From NCBI RefSeq assembly GCF_029407905.1, contig NC_073635.1, positions 41,097,501 to 41,161,500 of the forward strand: a stretch of DNA of 64,000 nt, read 5' to 3'. Position 1 is the first letter of the stretch; each line of letters begins with the position of its first letter. Origin of the DNA: Bubalus kerabau. Lineage: Eukaryota; Chordata; Mammalia; Artiodactyla; Bovidae. Positions 50,585 to 62,785 of this stretch are shown here, piece by piece. Both the position numbers and the translations under genes were made by a program. The notes below the pieces were generated by a model. That model saw nothing but the letters and a program-made list of their open reading frames with translations. It had not been told where the DNA came from and did no database searches.

Positions 50585-50703
50585 GTGATTCTTATCTCAG
50601 AGCAATTTCGCCTCTCATCCTCACCCTGGGGGACATTTGGCAAACTTGGGAGACATCTTTGACTGTGAAAACTTGGGGTGAAGAATGTAACTGTCATCTA
50701 GTG

Positions 50704-51133
50704 CATCAGTGCCCAATCTTTTTGACACCATGACTAGTTTCATAGAAGACAATTTTTCCAAGGACTGGGGGTGGAGGTGGTTTCAAGATAATTTAAGTGC
50801 ATTATATTTACTTTGTTAATGGTAATTCATATTTGCAACCATCCCCCAGTGCTAGCATCACCACCTCAGCTCCATCAACAGGCATTAGATTCTTGCAAGG
50901 AGTACATAAGCTAGACCCCTTTCTCACGTGGTTCACGGTAGGGTTCCTGATCCTATGAGAACCTAGTGCTGTGGCTAATCTGACAAGAGATGAAGCTCAG
51001 AAAGTAATGCAAATAATGGAGAGTGGCTGTAAATACAGATGAAGCTTTGCTTACTTGCCTACCACTCACTTCATGCTGTGCAACTCAGCTCCTAACAGGT
51101 CATGCACTAGTATGGGGCCAGGGGTTTGGGTGG
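50704..51133 (-). mobile_element. hAT-Charlie (MER1-like) element inside MER20
   Basis: Starts 'catcagtgcccaatcttttt', includes 'gaagacaatttttccaagga' and 'ggcattagattcttgcaagg', and ends 'ggggccaggggtttgggtgg'. TCTAGTG occurs on both sides (50697-50703 and 51134-51140), consistent with the 8-base hAT duplication with one end base changed. The family name is my best match only. Confidence 0.5.
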
Positions 51134-51220
51134 TCTAGTGGGTAAAGGACAGGGATCCTGCTAAATTAACTCATATTACATGGAACAGAACCCACAGCAA
51201 AGAATTATCTCATTAAATGG

Positions 51221-52024
51221 TAGGAAGGATTCTAAAATGCCCTGAAGATTTATCACCCTCTCTGTGTACACACCATGTATAATCCCAGAACTGCTAATAA
51301 GATTTTATGCATGATTATGTTAAACGGCACAGTTGACATTAAGATGGGGAGATAGCCAAGTAGGCTAATCATATAGGCCCTTTAAAAGCAAAGAGTTTTC
51401 TCCTGATGGTCGTAGAAGAGGAAATCAGAGAGCTTCTGAGTTTGAGAAAGATTTTACACATGCGAGGAAGTTCTTTGCTGCTGAGATTCTGAGGCCCACA
51501 GTCAAGGATCTGCAAGTGGCCTTCAGGAGCCTACAGTAGTTCCGGCTGACATCCAGAAAGGAAATAAGGACTTCAGTTCCACAACCATAACAACTATGCT
51601 CTTCCCAAAACAAGAATGCACTTTGAAGAAGACCTCCAGCCTCCAACAGCTTCCTTGGTGGCTCAGATAGTAAACAATCTGCCTGCAATACAGGAGATCC
51701 ATGTTCAATCCCTGGGTAGGGGTTTCCATGGAGAAGGGAATGGCTACCCACACCAGTATTCTTGCTTGGGAAATGTCATGGAGAGAGGAGACTGGCAGGC
51801 AGCAGTCCATGGGGGTGGGGTAGGGGATGGTAGTAAGAGTCAGACATGATTGAGTGACTAACATACACACACTTCCAGCCTCCAAGTCAGAACTCATCCC
51901 CAGCCAGAGCAGAGAATCATCCATGCTATACTGGACTTCTGATCTACTTAACTGTGAGTTAGTATATGGGCATTATTTTAATTCACCAAATTTGCTGTTT
52001 ATTGTGTAATAAAAGAAAATAAAC
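51221..52024 (+). mobile_element. MaLR-like LTR remnant inside MER20
   Basis: Order of blocks: 'atgccctgaagatttatcac', 'aagatggggagatagcc', 'ggccctttaaaagcaaagag', 'gaactgtgagtt'-like text near 51950 and a terminal 'gtgtaataaaagaaaat'. This fits an ERVL-MaLR solitary LTR: old, non-coding, with a Bov-tA SINE inserted in it. Confidence 0.4.
51647..51873 (+). mobile_element. Bov-tA SINE with target-site duplication
   Basis: tRNA-like head ('cagcttccttggtggctcag'), BovA body and a short ACAC tail. A perfect 12-base duplication TCCAGCCTCCAA at 51635-51646 and 51874-51885. Confidence 0.93.
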
Positions 52025-52056
52025 ATGTCAATAATGCTAAGGTTGAGAAACCATAC

Positions 52057-53939
52057 TTTAAGCATTCTAGTCTATATAGGCCCGAATGGGTATTATAAGG
52101 TTGGTATTTAAAAACACAATGAATAAACTCCTGAGGAAACAGGTTTATTTAACTTAAATCAAGCTAAAGTTATTACTTTACTGTAGATATCTTTGAAACT
52201 TTAAACTTCTTAGTTATACTATGAAGCTGTAAGAGAAGAGCTAATTCTGTAATAATTAAAAACATTTGAACAAAGATCTGTTGTTCTTGCAAGTGATATT
52301 TTTTGTTCCTAATATCATAGTATCTTTGGATCCTAAGTTTTCTTATTATTGAGTTTTGTAAAACATACAAATTAATAAACTTAAAATCAATTTGAGCTTA
52401 CCTTTCTAATTTCAAAAAAATTAAATGTATTGAAATATATGCATTACTCTTTATAATTCTTTGTATCCTTTGTAGTCTTTCTATATTTCAGTAGTGATGC
52501 TTCTTGATCATTTATTATTATAGAGGGCTTAGAAAAGTATATAGAGTATCTTGAACTTTAAATCTGCAAAGAAACTGTATGTATATCTCAATGATTTATG
52601 CATGGGAAGAGTTAGGGCTGAGGAAAATGCATATTAGACATTTCATCAGGTTCTATTTTTATTAGTTCTGCTATTCCTTCTTTTCAAGGTCTTCTTCTGG
52701 TCAATTATATAGCATTTCCACAGACCTGGAAACTTTATTTTTTGTATTTTAGTAACATTCTCACAGATTACTGTTTTGTCTACAATCTCAGAATACAGAG
52801 ACATGGAATGCTAGGTTTCGGTATAGGACTGGCTACCTTTCTTTTAACTTCCTGGGTATCCTCTCTTGGCCTCTATGAGTTTCAAAATGTCCTTATCTCT
52901 ATTTGCTTCTGTTGTTTGGACATTGGCTTGTTGGCACTGATATTTGCAACTGCTATAACCCATTAAGCACCAATCCCTTCTGTTTTACTTACAAGTTCCC
53001 CATCTTCAGTTTTTATTGGCAGTGATGCCAGCATTTGCTAGTCCAGTATTCTCCCCCTTGTGTAGCTGCAATTTGATAGGTGTCTGATATTTGCTGTATA
53101 TCATGATACAGGTGGTAACCAGTTACTGCTGACTGAATCCAGGCTATGTAAAGGCTGTGTGTGTGTGTGTGTGTGTGTGTAGTATATCATTAACTCTAGA
53201 GATGATTTAAGAGTAAACAACCATATCTTCATGCAAATAACTTTTGGAATTTTTTCAAGTCATCTATTAGTTGAATAGATATTGTCTAACTTAGTATATT
53301 TAATTTTATAAAACTTTCATGTTGCCATCTATTAGTTATCCAATAAATATAGCTAACATTGTTTTTAATATTATTCCAAAAATGACTCTTTTCAGCTTAT
53401 CTCATTGCATCCCTTTTATAAACATCATTTTAGAGAAAGATACAGATAACATGATATAGAGAACATCTTCAAAATATAGGATAATGGATTGTTTAGGTTA
53501 GAAAGCACTTTTATTCTATGCATTGCTTATTAACAATTAGTCTTCACATTCTGTTGAGCCTGGTAAGGGCTGAATTAGACCTCCTGGATTGAGAGAGTTA
53601 CTTTCCACTGGCATTGAAGAGCTGCTATAACATAGAGCCAACTGGTTTTTACAGTCTAATCACACATTACCACCCTTCATAGGGGTATTCTCTAGTCAAC
53701 TAAATTTCTCGCCATCGTACACTCTCAACATCTAAATATTTATGTTTATTCTTTCCTCTGTCCAGATCAAATGAGAGTACGTAATAGTATATGCTGTAGT
53801 AGCAAACAGCCTCAAACTCAGTGTCATAACTCAACAAAAGTTTGTTTTGAGCTAACTCTTCATGAAAATATTTGTGTAGGGCATTGGGGACAGGAGGCAG
53901 GCAGAGGGAATAGTTTGCTCCAGGAAGTCTCTTAGAGAC
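52057..53939. other. AT-rich DNA with a (TG)n tract
   Basis: No recognised repeat except (TG)n at 53156-53180; no credible coding frame. Confidence 0.5.
53156..53180. repeat. (TG)n microsatellite
   Basis: Twelve uninterrupted TG units; a likely polymorphic marker. Confidence 0.92.
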
Positions 53940-54060
53940 ACAGATTGATACAGTCTCTGCAGGTTATTTCATCTTTTTACATTTTCTCATCAATAAAATG
54001 TGAATAAGAATGCCTGCCTCTGCAGGTCTGTCATGAGGATTAAATGCATAAAGCACTTTT
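53940..54060 (+). mobile_element. MIR SINE fragment
   Basis: 'tttcatcagtttcctcat'-type core is visible as 'ttttctcatcaataaaatgt', then 'gaataagaatgcctgcctct' and 'catgaggattaaatgcataa'. Confidence 0.65.
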
Positions 54061-54949
54061 CTGATGTCCCAAAGAGAGCAGCCACCTCCCTACCTCTCCT
54101 TATTTCTCCTTTTCTCTAGTACCTGTAACAAACATTCCATTTCTCATTTTGCTTTGTACTATAATTACTTTTTTGCCTGCTGGATTATAAATGTTGGAGG
54201 CCACAGCATGTGTCTTTTTCATTCTTGTGTCTGTATGAGTATCCAGCATAGTTTCCCATAGACATTTAAAAATACTTTTAAATTCAGAGAACTCATGATT
54301 CTCCAATATATATGAATGGCTTTCCAAGAATTCTCTGCAGTCCTAGTTCTGTATTTATTCTAAATTTGAAAAAGAAATAAAGCATTAAGCATTTTATTTT
54401 TAAAAATTCATCTGAAGTGTAAATGTATACTAATTTTAATTTTAACTTTTTTCTCCTCAAACCTAGCTTTTTTTTTTTTAATTACATTAAACTTCATGGA
54501 TTAACAAACTTTTTTCAAGAAGCATGGGGCCTGGCATATAGTAGTTGTTTAATACATATTTATGAGTAAAGTCTGATCCATTTGCAGAGAAGCTATACAA
54601 GAGCAGAGATATTAATTATATATCTGTGAAAATATAAATTAGTATTGGCTTTTGTGAAGAGTTTTCTTCAGAATATCAGAAGAGAAGCATTTCAGAATCT
54701 TGAAGTGGAAGTTCTTAAACCATATTCTTTTTGAAGAAGTTTAGTAATTTTTGTGCTTTTAGGGAATTTTATAGGTATTTATGTAAGAGGAAGAAAGAAA
54801 GTCTTAATTTTACAAATGTTATTTTCAGTATTTGTGTGGCTTATTGAAGTATCTGGCTTGTGTAACGCACTTGGGTTCCATTCCTGACTATCAACTGCAT
54901 AATTCAAATGTGAAAATATGAAAAAGTACTTACCCATTCTAATATAGTT
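54061..54949. other. AT-rich DNA, nothing recognised
   Basis: Short chance frames on both strands only. Confidence 0.5.
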
Positions 54950-55165
54950 GCGTCACTCATTTTTTTCTTCTTTGTATTTTTATATATTTCATTTTTATGT
55001 TATGTTTTATGGTAGTTGGTTTATAATGTTGTGTTAATTTCTGCAGTAAAGTGATTAAGTTATACATGTATCTATATTCCTTATAATATTCTTTTCCATG
55101 ATTTATCACAGGACACTGAGCATAGTTCCCTGTGCTATACTGTAGGGCTTTGTTGCTTATTTAGC
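54950..55165 (-). mobile_element. L1 3' end, antisense
   Basis: 'ggtttataatgttgtgttaa', 'gtgattaagttatacatgta', 'ttcttttccatgatttatca' and 'agttccctgtgctatactgt' match the reverse of an artiodactyl L1 3' region. Confidence 0.7.
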
Positions 55166-57799
55166 AGTTGCCTCACTTATGTGAGAATGCAATCAGATAT
55201 AGTAAGTTAACTGAAATGCAATGTTTTGTTTCTATAGATTCATTTCCTTTAGCAATTGTCATGTGCAGATTTAGATTAATTCTAGCAAATTTTCTCCTAA
55301 AGAAAAAAAATATATATTATGCCACTGAGATTATTCTGTCTAGAAAAAGCAACTTAAAATTCTCAACTACATGAGTAACTATATATGTGTTTATGTTTAA
55401 ACACGCACCTTAGACCTTGAAAATGTGTTGGGAAAAAATCTTACTAACTTACTAAATCTATTCAGAATTATTTTAGGATGAGATACATCTTTTAAGAAAA
55501 CATTCATTTCTGAAATATGCATTTTTACTTATAAATTCCTTGTGTCTTGATATTCTAGGTGTCAACCAATTTTTCACCAGAATTTCAAACCATAAAAAGA
55601 AGTTGTAAATTTAAAACAATGAGAGTGTGATTCTAAAATAAATACATCACAAAAGGGTGAATAAGAAAGAAATGCGTTGTTTTGGCATAGGCAGGTATTT
55701 CTCCTAATTTATGGAACTGTTTGTCCTGCTTGTAAAATTCCATTTTTTATGGAATAAAGAATTATTGCTGCTGTTAGATGTAACAAAATCTCTGAACGCC
55801 TGAGGAAAATATAATAAGGACATTTGGGTTAAGAATATAATATTCAAAAGCTTTTGCTGGGAAGTTAGATAAATGTATCTTAGTTTCCTTCTAATAAATT
55901 AGGGCAGAATGCTGATTTAATATTAAATAAATATAATAATCTGAATGCCACATATATTCTAATGTAATCCCTTCAAATATTGGACATATGATCTATATAC
56001 ATTAATGTTAAGTTCATGACTGAAATTCTTTTTTTTTTTTTTTTTCTGTCTTAAGAATCACAGCCGTTTATCTGATTTGGGCTAAACATTAAATATTCCA
56101 ATTAGCAAATCAAAGATCAGAATTTTGATGAAAGGGAGAATGTGTACTAGACAGTGCTGGTTGTGCTCTCAAAATTCATTCTCCACCCTCCTCCCTTTTT
56201 TTTTACTAACAGAAATCCAATTCAGTTTGGTGTGGTAATGTGCCCATCTAAATACTTGATTTCCCAGGCTGTTGCCCATCTAAGTGTGGCTTAACTGATA
56301 CTATTTGTGGCCAACAAGTTGTAAGTGGAAAAATATAAGACAGGATTCCCAGGAGAGCTGTTTATTCTTGGATTAAATGAGACAGGTTTAGCTGTCATTT
56401 TTCCTTTTACTTTTATTTTTCCCCTTTCTCTCTCATATTCTGGAAAGTCTTTGTGATGCATGCGAGTACAGATGCTTTGCTGCAATTGAGGAGAAAAGTC
56501 ACATTTCAAAAATTGTAGACCCCATAGTAGACATTGCCAGAAGTGTTGATGGTATCTTAGGGTCACTGCCCTAGTCCTGGATTCTTGTTATATAAGGAAA
56601 ATAAACTCCTTTTGCAATGCTTGTTGTATACTTCTCCTCCATATAGTGCTAAACACAAGAAAAGATGAAAAAGTAAGGAGATGAGGAAGGAAGGCAGTAA
56701 GTCCATGTTTTTAAGGTAGAAGTAATAGATTTTAAAGTAGGCAAGAATTGTGAACTTCTTCCTGCTCCAAAAATTACTTGAGTTTTATGATTTACAGACA
56801 GGAAGTATGAAACAAGACAAGGGTAGAAGAGTAAGGGAAGTTGGGAAAGCCCTCTTTGAAGAGGGCTTCTAGAAAATCCAATGGACACAGGAGCCTGGCA
56901 GGCTACAGTTCACGGGGTTATAAAAAGTAGGATATGACTTAGCAACTAAATAGCAACAACTTGGGCCAAAATAATCCTATATCCACCCCTAGCTTTAATG
57001 GAGCCTGAAAAATATATCTCTTTACCTTAGTACTCCAACAACTTTGGATTTCTGTTAGCATATAGGAAGCATAAAATAATAATTGAGTATAAAATTGCCA
57101 CTTAATCTCTGTAACATTAATATCATTTAATGATGTTGTTCTTTTTTCCCATTATCTGCTTGAAAATTTGAGGCAACTTCTTACTTTCATCTTGGTAGAT
57201 ATTTTTAAATATATGTCAGCAACATTAAATTGTGATCTCAGGTTCACCAGGAATCAAACTCCAAACTCAAAATAGGGCTGGATCAGTAATGATAATTTGA
57301 AGTGGGAAAAGGTGACTTGATTTCCTCTCTAGAACCCTGGCCAAGACAGACATGTTTCTTACGTTCTCTCTCTGCTGGTAGGTTAGTCTTTCCTGATGTA
57401 TTATTTCATTGAGGTGAAACTCTTAGTTTCTTAGTCTCTTTGGATCATTTTGTTTGATAATGGTCTTAGCTCTAGGTGGCTATCTTCTATTTATTCATCT
57501 CTTTTTAAAAAGCAGTTTTTCGTCACTGTGATGCTTCTAAAACATGTTTGTAAAATTCTCTGACGTTTGTCCTGGATAGCAGGCTTATTAGCCAAATAAG
57601 GTTATTGTTTTAAGATTTATTTTGCAGCCACAGAAATTGGAACAGTTATAGAGATTATATCTCCTTCACCAGATAGCTTACCTCCCTAACTTTCAGTGTC
57701 TTAATTTGTGAGATGTGGTGAATTCATCTTCCAGGAGCACTTCACTGAAAAATAGAATTCTATTCAGGGGGAAATATATCTTTAATATTTTAGTTCAGA
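55166..57799. other. AT-rich DNA with minor repeat fragments
   Basis: A T17 run at 56029-56045. A possible degenerate LTR-like repeat at about 56240-56610 ('tgatttcccaggctgttgcc' to 'aaggaaaataaactcctttt'), low certainty. A short BovA fragment at about 56868-56960 ('caggagcctggcaggctaca'). Nothing coding. Confidence 0.4.
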
Positions 57800-59150
57800 A
57801 AATCTTGTATAAAAATCAGAACACTTTCTAACACCATACACAAAAATAAACTCAAAATGGATTAAAGATCTAAATGTAAGACCAGAAACTATAAAACTCC
57901 TAGAGGAGAACATAGGCAAAACACTCTCTGACATATATCACAGCAGGATCCTCTATGACCCACCTCCCAGAATATTGGAAATAAAAGCAAAAATAAACAA
58001 ATGGGACCTAATTAACCTTAAAAGCTTCTGCACATCAAAGGAAACTATTAGCAAGGTGAAAAGACAGCCTTCAGAATGGGAGAAGATAATAGCAAATGAA
58101 GCAACTGACAAACAACTAATCTCAAAAATATACAAGCAACTCCTACAGCTCAACTCCAGAAAAATAAATGACCCAATCAAAAAATGGGCCAAAGAACTAA
58201 ATAGACATTTCTCCAAAGAAGACATACAGATGGCTAACAAACACATGAAAAGATGCTCAACATCACTCATTATCAGAGAAATGCAAATCAAAACCACTAT
58301 GAGGTACCATTTCACACCAGTCAGAATGGCTGCGATCCAAAAGTCTACAAGTAATAAATGCTGGAGAGGGTGTGGAGAAAAGGGAACCCTCTTCCACTGT
58401 TGGTGGGAATGCAAACTAGTACAGCCACTATGGAGAACAGTGTGGAGATTCCTTAAAAAACTGGAAATAGAACTGCCTTATGATCCAGCAATCCCACTGC
58501 TGGGCATACACACTGAGGAAACCAGAAGGGAAAGAGACACGTGTACCCCAATGTTCATCGCAGCACTGTTTATAATAGCCAGGACATGGAAGCAACCTAG
58601 ATGTCCATCAGCAGATGAATGGATAAGAAAGCAGTGGTACATATACACAATGGAGTATTACTCAGCCATTAAAAAGAATACATTTGAATCAGTTCTAATG
58701 AGGTGGATGAAACTGGAGCCTATTATACAGAGTGAAGTAAGCCAGAAAGAAAAACACCAGTACAGTATACTAATGCATATATATGGAATTTAGAAAGATG
58801 GTAACAATAACCCTGTGTACGAGACAGCAAAAGAGACACTGATGTATAGAACAGTCTTATGGACTCTGTGAGAGAGGGAGAGGGTGGGAAGATTTGGGAG
58901 AATGGCATTGAAACATGTAAAACATCATGTATGAAACGAGATGCCAGTCCAGGTTCGATGCACGATACTGGATGCTTGGGGCTGGTGCACTGGGATGACC
59001 CAGAGGGATGGAATGGGGAGGGAGGAGGGAGGAGGGTTCAGGATGGGGAACACATGTATACCTGTGGCGGATTCATTTTGATGTTTGGCAAAACTAATAC
59101 AGTTATGTAAAGTTTAAAAATAAAATAAAATTAAGAAAAGATCAGCAATA
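57800..59150 (+). mobile_element. L1 LINE 3' end (bovine L1 type), 5'-truncated
   Basis: The ORF2 C-terminal frame is open from about 57819 to the stop at 58793 (about 325 codons). It includes the cysteine-rich C-terminal region and ends HIYGI-stop, followed by the 3' untranslated region with the GGGAGGGAGGAGGG motif and an A-rich end. The undisturbed frame implies a recent insertion. The endonuclease and RT catalytic core are missing, so it cannot move by itself. The exact 5' edge and duplication are unclear. Confidence 0.93.
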
Positions 59151-62100
59151 TGCTAAAAAAGAAACATCAAGTAGCTGGACCTAGTATATTTTGTGTACAT
59201 GATATAACTTCAGCTACAGATTCAACTTAAATAATAATTATAGACTTTTCAGTTCTTTTTGACTTCCTGAGTTAGTTTTCAGTAAACTCTCTTCTTCAAA
59301 AAATTGTTTATTTATCTAAGATTTTGCTTTATTTGATATACATTCTATGACTTTCTCATTCTAAATATGTTTAAAATATGTAGTTTCATCTCCTTTTCAT
59401 TCTGACTTTATGTTTTTCTGGATTAATCTCACCAGTATTCTGTCTTTGTCAATTTTATAAATAATTAGATTTTCTCATTTTGTTCTTATCTATTGAATCT
59501 TTAAATTTTTTAAATTGTTTATTTTTTAGCCCTCTTTCTACAACTTTAAGAAATTCATTCTGGCATTTATATTCTCTTCAAAGTTTAAAATACTTCTTAT
59601 CTCTTTTTTCTCATTGCAGAATCAAATATTTTTAACCATTCACAATATATAACGCATTTGATTTTTTTTAAAGATATGGTTATGAAAGGAATAGAAAGTT
59701 GTAGTAAAAATGAAGATAAAGACTAACTTTTTAGAACTTTAAGGTGTACTCTCTGGAGGGAATTGATCAAACAGAGTGGAAATAGAGGTCACAGGATAAA
59801 GAATATTAAAAAAAATAGACTTGGTTGTTTGATGGGTATTCAAGTAGATATGTATATTTCTCAGTCTTAGGTCAAGATGATGTAAAGCTTCTTTACTTTA
59901 GTTTAACTCCTGAATGAATGTGGGCAAATGACCTACCCAAACATACTAATAATAAGAAAGCAAGAAGGTTAATGTGAAGGAAAGAGTTTTATGTAAACAT
60001 GAAAGAATAAGAGTCAATCTTTGAAGACTTGGTTAGAAGAATGCTGACTTTGCCTCCTGACTTTATGGTCAATAATGTGAGGTGTGAGAAGGACCAATTT
60101 TCCCTGGTGAAGAGTGCAGAAAAAGCAATTTCTGGGGGAAGTCTAGGTTTCAGTTCGTGGAAGGAAATAAATATAAGGTTCTCATAGAAAGAATACAACT
60201 GCAGATAACCTTCTTTTGAAATGTAGTGAAGCTGAATTATGCAACAAGGTAGAGGAATGGAAAGGTGTATATGAATCAGAGAGTACAAGAAATGGGCAAA
60301 TAGAGGTATACATGTCTTAGGAATTGCAGCAATGAGAGATGTGTATGGCATCAACTCATGAACATTAAGTGGAGTCAGTGGAATATCAGTATCCATGACA
60401 GGGAAGGTGCTGGTGAACTGATCTAGGGGGAGCTTGGATTGGCATGTCAGCTTCAGAAAGTGTTCTGTAGCCTGACTCTCAGTGGAAAAGAATGCCTGCT
60501 TCCTGTGTTCAAGGATGGCCAGAGTCCACCTGCTGTTCAGCTGATGACATGACTCGTGGTTACTGCAAAGTGACAGTAGTTTTGACTGCTCTGTTTCACT
60601 AAAGAGGAAAGGTGGCATCTTGTAAGTGAGGCTTCTTGCTTATAAACACTAGGTCAAGACTGAGAGTAAAAGTGATATTAAATTATCAGATAAAAATATT
60701 AAAAGATATAGAATTCAGGTCTGGCAATATTTTAGTGTGTTGCTGACTCTAGCAATTATAGAATGTTGGTATTTCAAGGTGCTGGGATCAAGAACAGCAC
60801 TTTGGTGTTAGGTTGTATTGGTGGGCATCCCTTCCTTCTGCTTTGGAGGAGGGATGGGTCTTTTCTGGTAACAGGAATAGAAGAGCAGAGATTTTACATG
60901 ACATATCACACAAGACACGTCTTTCCTGGTGATCCTTATAGCTTGATATTCTCTTAACCAGGCTTTTTGGCTATTACACTGTACTTTTTCAGCATTAATA
61001 TTCCCATTTTCTCTCTTAAATTGCCCAATAAGAATGATATAAAACTTATTTCCAGTACATTTTCATTTAAGGATAATGAACACTAATGACTACAAAGTTG
61101 AGACTTCTTCAGCTCAGAAAGTTTGAATATATTAATAGATAAAATGAGCAAGGCTGAATATTAATGATAAATATTAAAGACTAGCCTTCTTATGGGCATA
61201 AAGAAAGATACCTATATGGCTAATTTATAATGAAAATTAAAATAAAACCTATAGTTGCTAAATAGCTGTTGGTTAGCTACTGTTTATAAACAAACTGTTC
61301 TTGTATCTTTTTATACTAAACTTTTATTGGTCTTGTTTCTAATTTCATTTTAAGTGTTGGAGACATTCCTAAATTTGCTGACATTGTCATGTCACACTTT
61401 CCTCTCACATATCACCAGTCCCTGCTTCTAAAGCACAATTAGCATATTTTCACCAAGTCTCTAATAGCTACAAGTATGGGTCCATTTTGGCTATTTCATT
61501 TCAAATTTATTCTTGATCTATTAATGAATTTATATAAAATTGTATATAATCGATTTAAAATTTGTTTAAAATTGTATGTACCATTTCCTTTTAGCATTTT
61601 TATTATATCTAGAGACTTCCCTTATTTGTCTTATTTCCATCTTTTTACTTTTATATTGGCCAAACTATTCTATGCAAAAGCAAATGATGAGTATTGATCA
61701 TTTTCTCTCACTTTGAATGTTTTACCTTATTTCCTCTGGTTTTGCCTTCCTCAAACTCTGCCTCCTGGGACTATTGATGTTTTCTCCTGCAGTCTTAACT
61801 GACAAATGTTGCTCACTGATCTTTGGTCTTCCTGGCTTATACACAGACAAAGATTAGAACCTCATGGATGACATGTAGGAGTCCGCTGGCTTCTGGGTCA
61901 CAGTTTTCTGTTGTTGTTTTTTTTTTTTTTTTTTTTGGGTGGTGGCTTTGTAAGTGGAACTGCATCATGTCTTAGAATTCTCCTATCTTAAAGTGAAACT
62001 AAATCAGTTCCTCAACTGGATGCCTTTTGAAGTTTTTCCCTATCCCTCAATTTTATTACTTTGGGAGTCTGCCTTCCTGGGCATCTGAACTGTGGATATT

Positions 62101-62594
62101 AAGCTTGCTTATCTCTTATAGAAAACATTGCTCACCACTATCTGAGATCATATGAATTTTGCCAAATTGTTTGTCCTATTTCCTGTCTGCTTTGATTTAC
62201 CTCTAGAATCAGTCTTCACAGATATTTCAGCTTTCTCAGTGTAGTTCATGACCAGATTGACGTGTATTCAAAGTCTTGACTCCATGTGGACAGTTGTGCC
62301 ATGAACATGAATTTCCATAAGGAGATGCATGACTGTATCATTTATCTTCCAATATCCTAACAATCACCCAGTTTGCATCTATGCTAGCACTCTAACTCTA
62401 AAATAGCTCACCTGATCTTGGCCATAAAGATGTCCAATCTTGCCTAAGTAGGATTAAGTAGTCTAGTCTAAGCACTATAGCCCACTGTATTGACTTTGGA
62501 AACTCCATATTAACTATGGTAGAAGATATTAAAAAACAAGAGTGAAAGTTCAACACTCTATAGGCCTGCTTTCTGGTGTAAGTAGTTTGTACTG
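59151..62594. other. Unassigned DNA with one long ORF
   Basis: Contains the 209-codon frame at 59989-60618 and a T20 run at 61917-61936. No repeat family recognised with confidence. AT-rich at the left and less so at 60.0-60.95 kb. Confidence 0.45.
59989..60618 (-). CDS. Unrecognised 209-codon open frame (hypothetical)
   Basis: An ATG-initiated frame with no stop for 209 codons in fairly AT-rich DNA. I do not recognise the translation. It is rich in Leu, Ser, Phe and His, with no signal peptide, no clear membrane segment and no zinc-finger or other motif; it contains a hydrophobic Ile/Leu/His stretch around residues 108-125. No promoter, Kozak context or splice pattern supports expression. 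It could be a chance frame, part of an old retroelement, or a degenerate processed copy. Treat as hypothetical. Confidence 0.15.
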   Translation of the reverse strand: MPPFLFSETEQSKLLSLCSNHESCHQLNSRWTLAILEHRKQAFFSTESQATEHFLKLTCQSKLPLDQFTSTFPVMDTDIPLTPLNVHELMPYTSLIAAIPKTCIPLFAHFLYSLIHIHLSIPLPCCIIQLHYISKEGYLQLYSFYENLIFISFHELKPRLPPEIAFSALFTRENWSFSHLTLLTIKSGGKVSILLTKSSKIDSYSFMFT

Positions 62595-62785
62595 TCATTT
62601 CAGTTGTGTCTGACTCTTTGTGACCCTATCAACCATAGCCCAACAGGCTAATCTGTCCATGGGATTCTCTAGGCAAGACTACTGGAGTGGGTTGCATGCC
62701 CTCCTCCAGGGTATCTTCCTGACCCAGGGATCAAATCCACACTTCTTACCTCTCTGGCATTGACAGGTGGGTCACAACTAGCAAT
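62595..62785 (-). mobile_element. Bov-tA SINE
   Basis: BovA unit ('cagttgtgtctgactctttg', 'gattctctaggcaagactac') then part of the tRNA-like head ('gggtatcttcctgacccagg'). Confidence 0.88.

Larger units (their letters stand above)
50585..52056 (+). mobile_element. MER20 hAT remnant split into three pieces
   Basis: MER20-like segments at 50585-50703, 51133-51220 and 52025-52056 read continuously in family order ('ggggacatttggcaaacttg'; 'aaaggacagggatcctgcta' to 'aaagaattatct'; 'atgtcaataatgctaaggtt'). Two other elements interrupt them. Recognised from memory of the consensus. Confidence 0.55.

Noticed and set aside
57975..58793. 272-codon frame as a host gene
   Set aside because: It is the C-terminal end of L1 ORF2; its apparent first codon is an internal TTG, and the frame runs upstream to the truncation.
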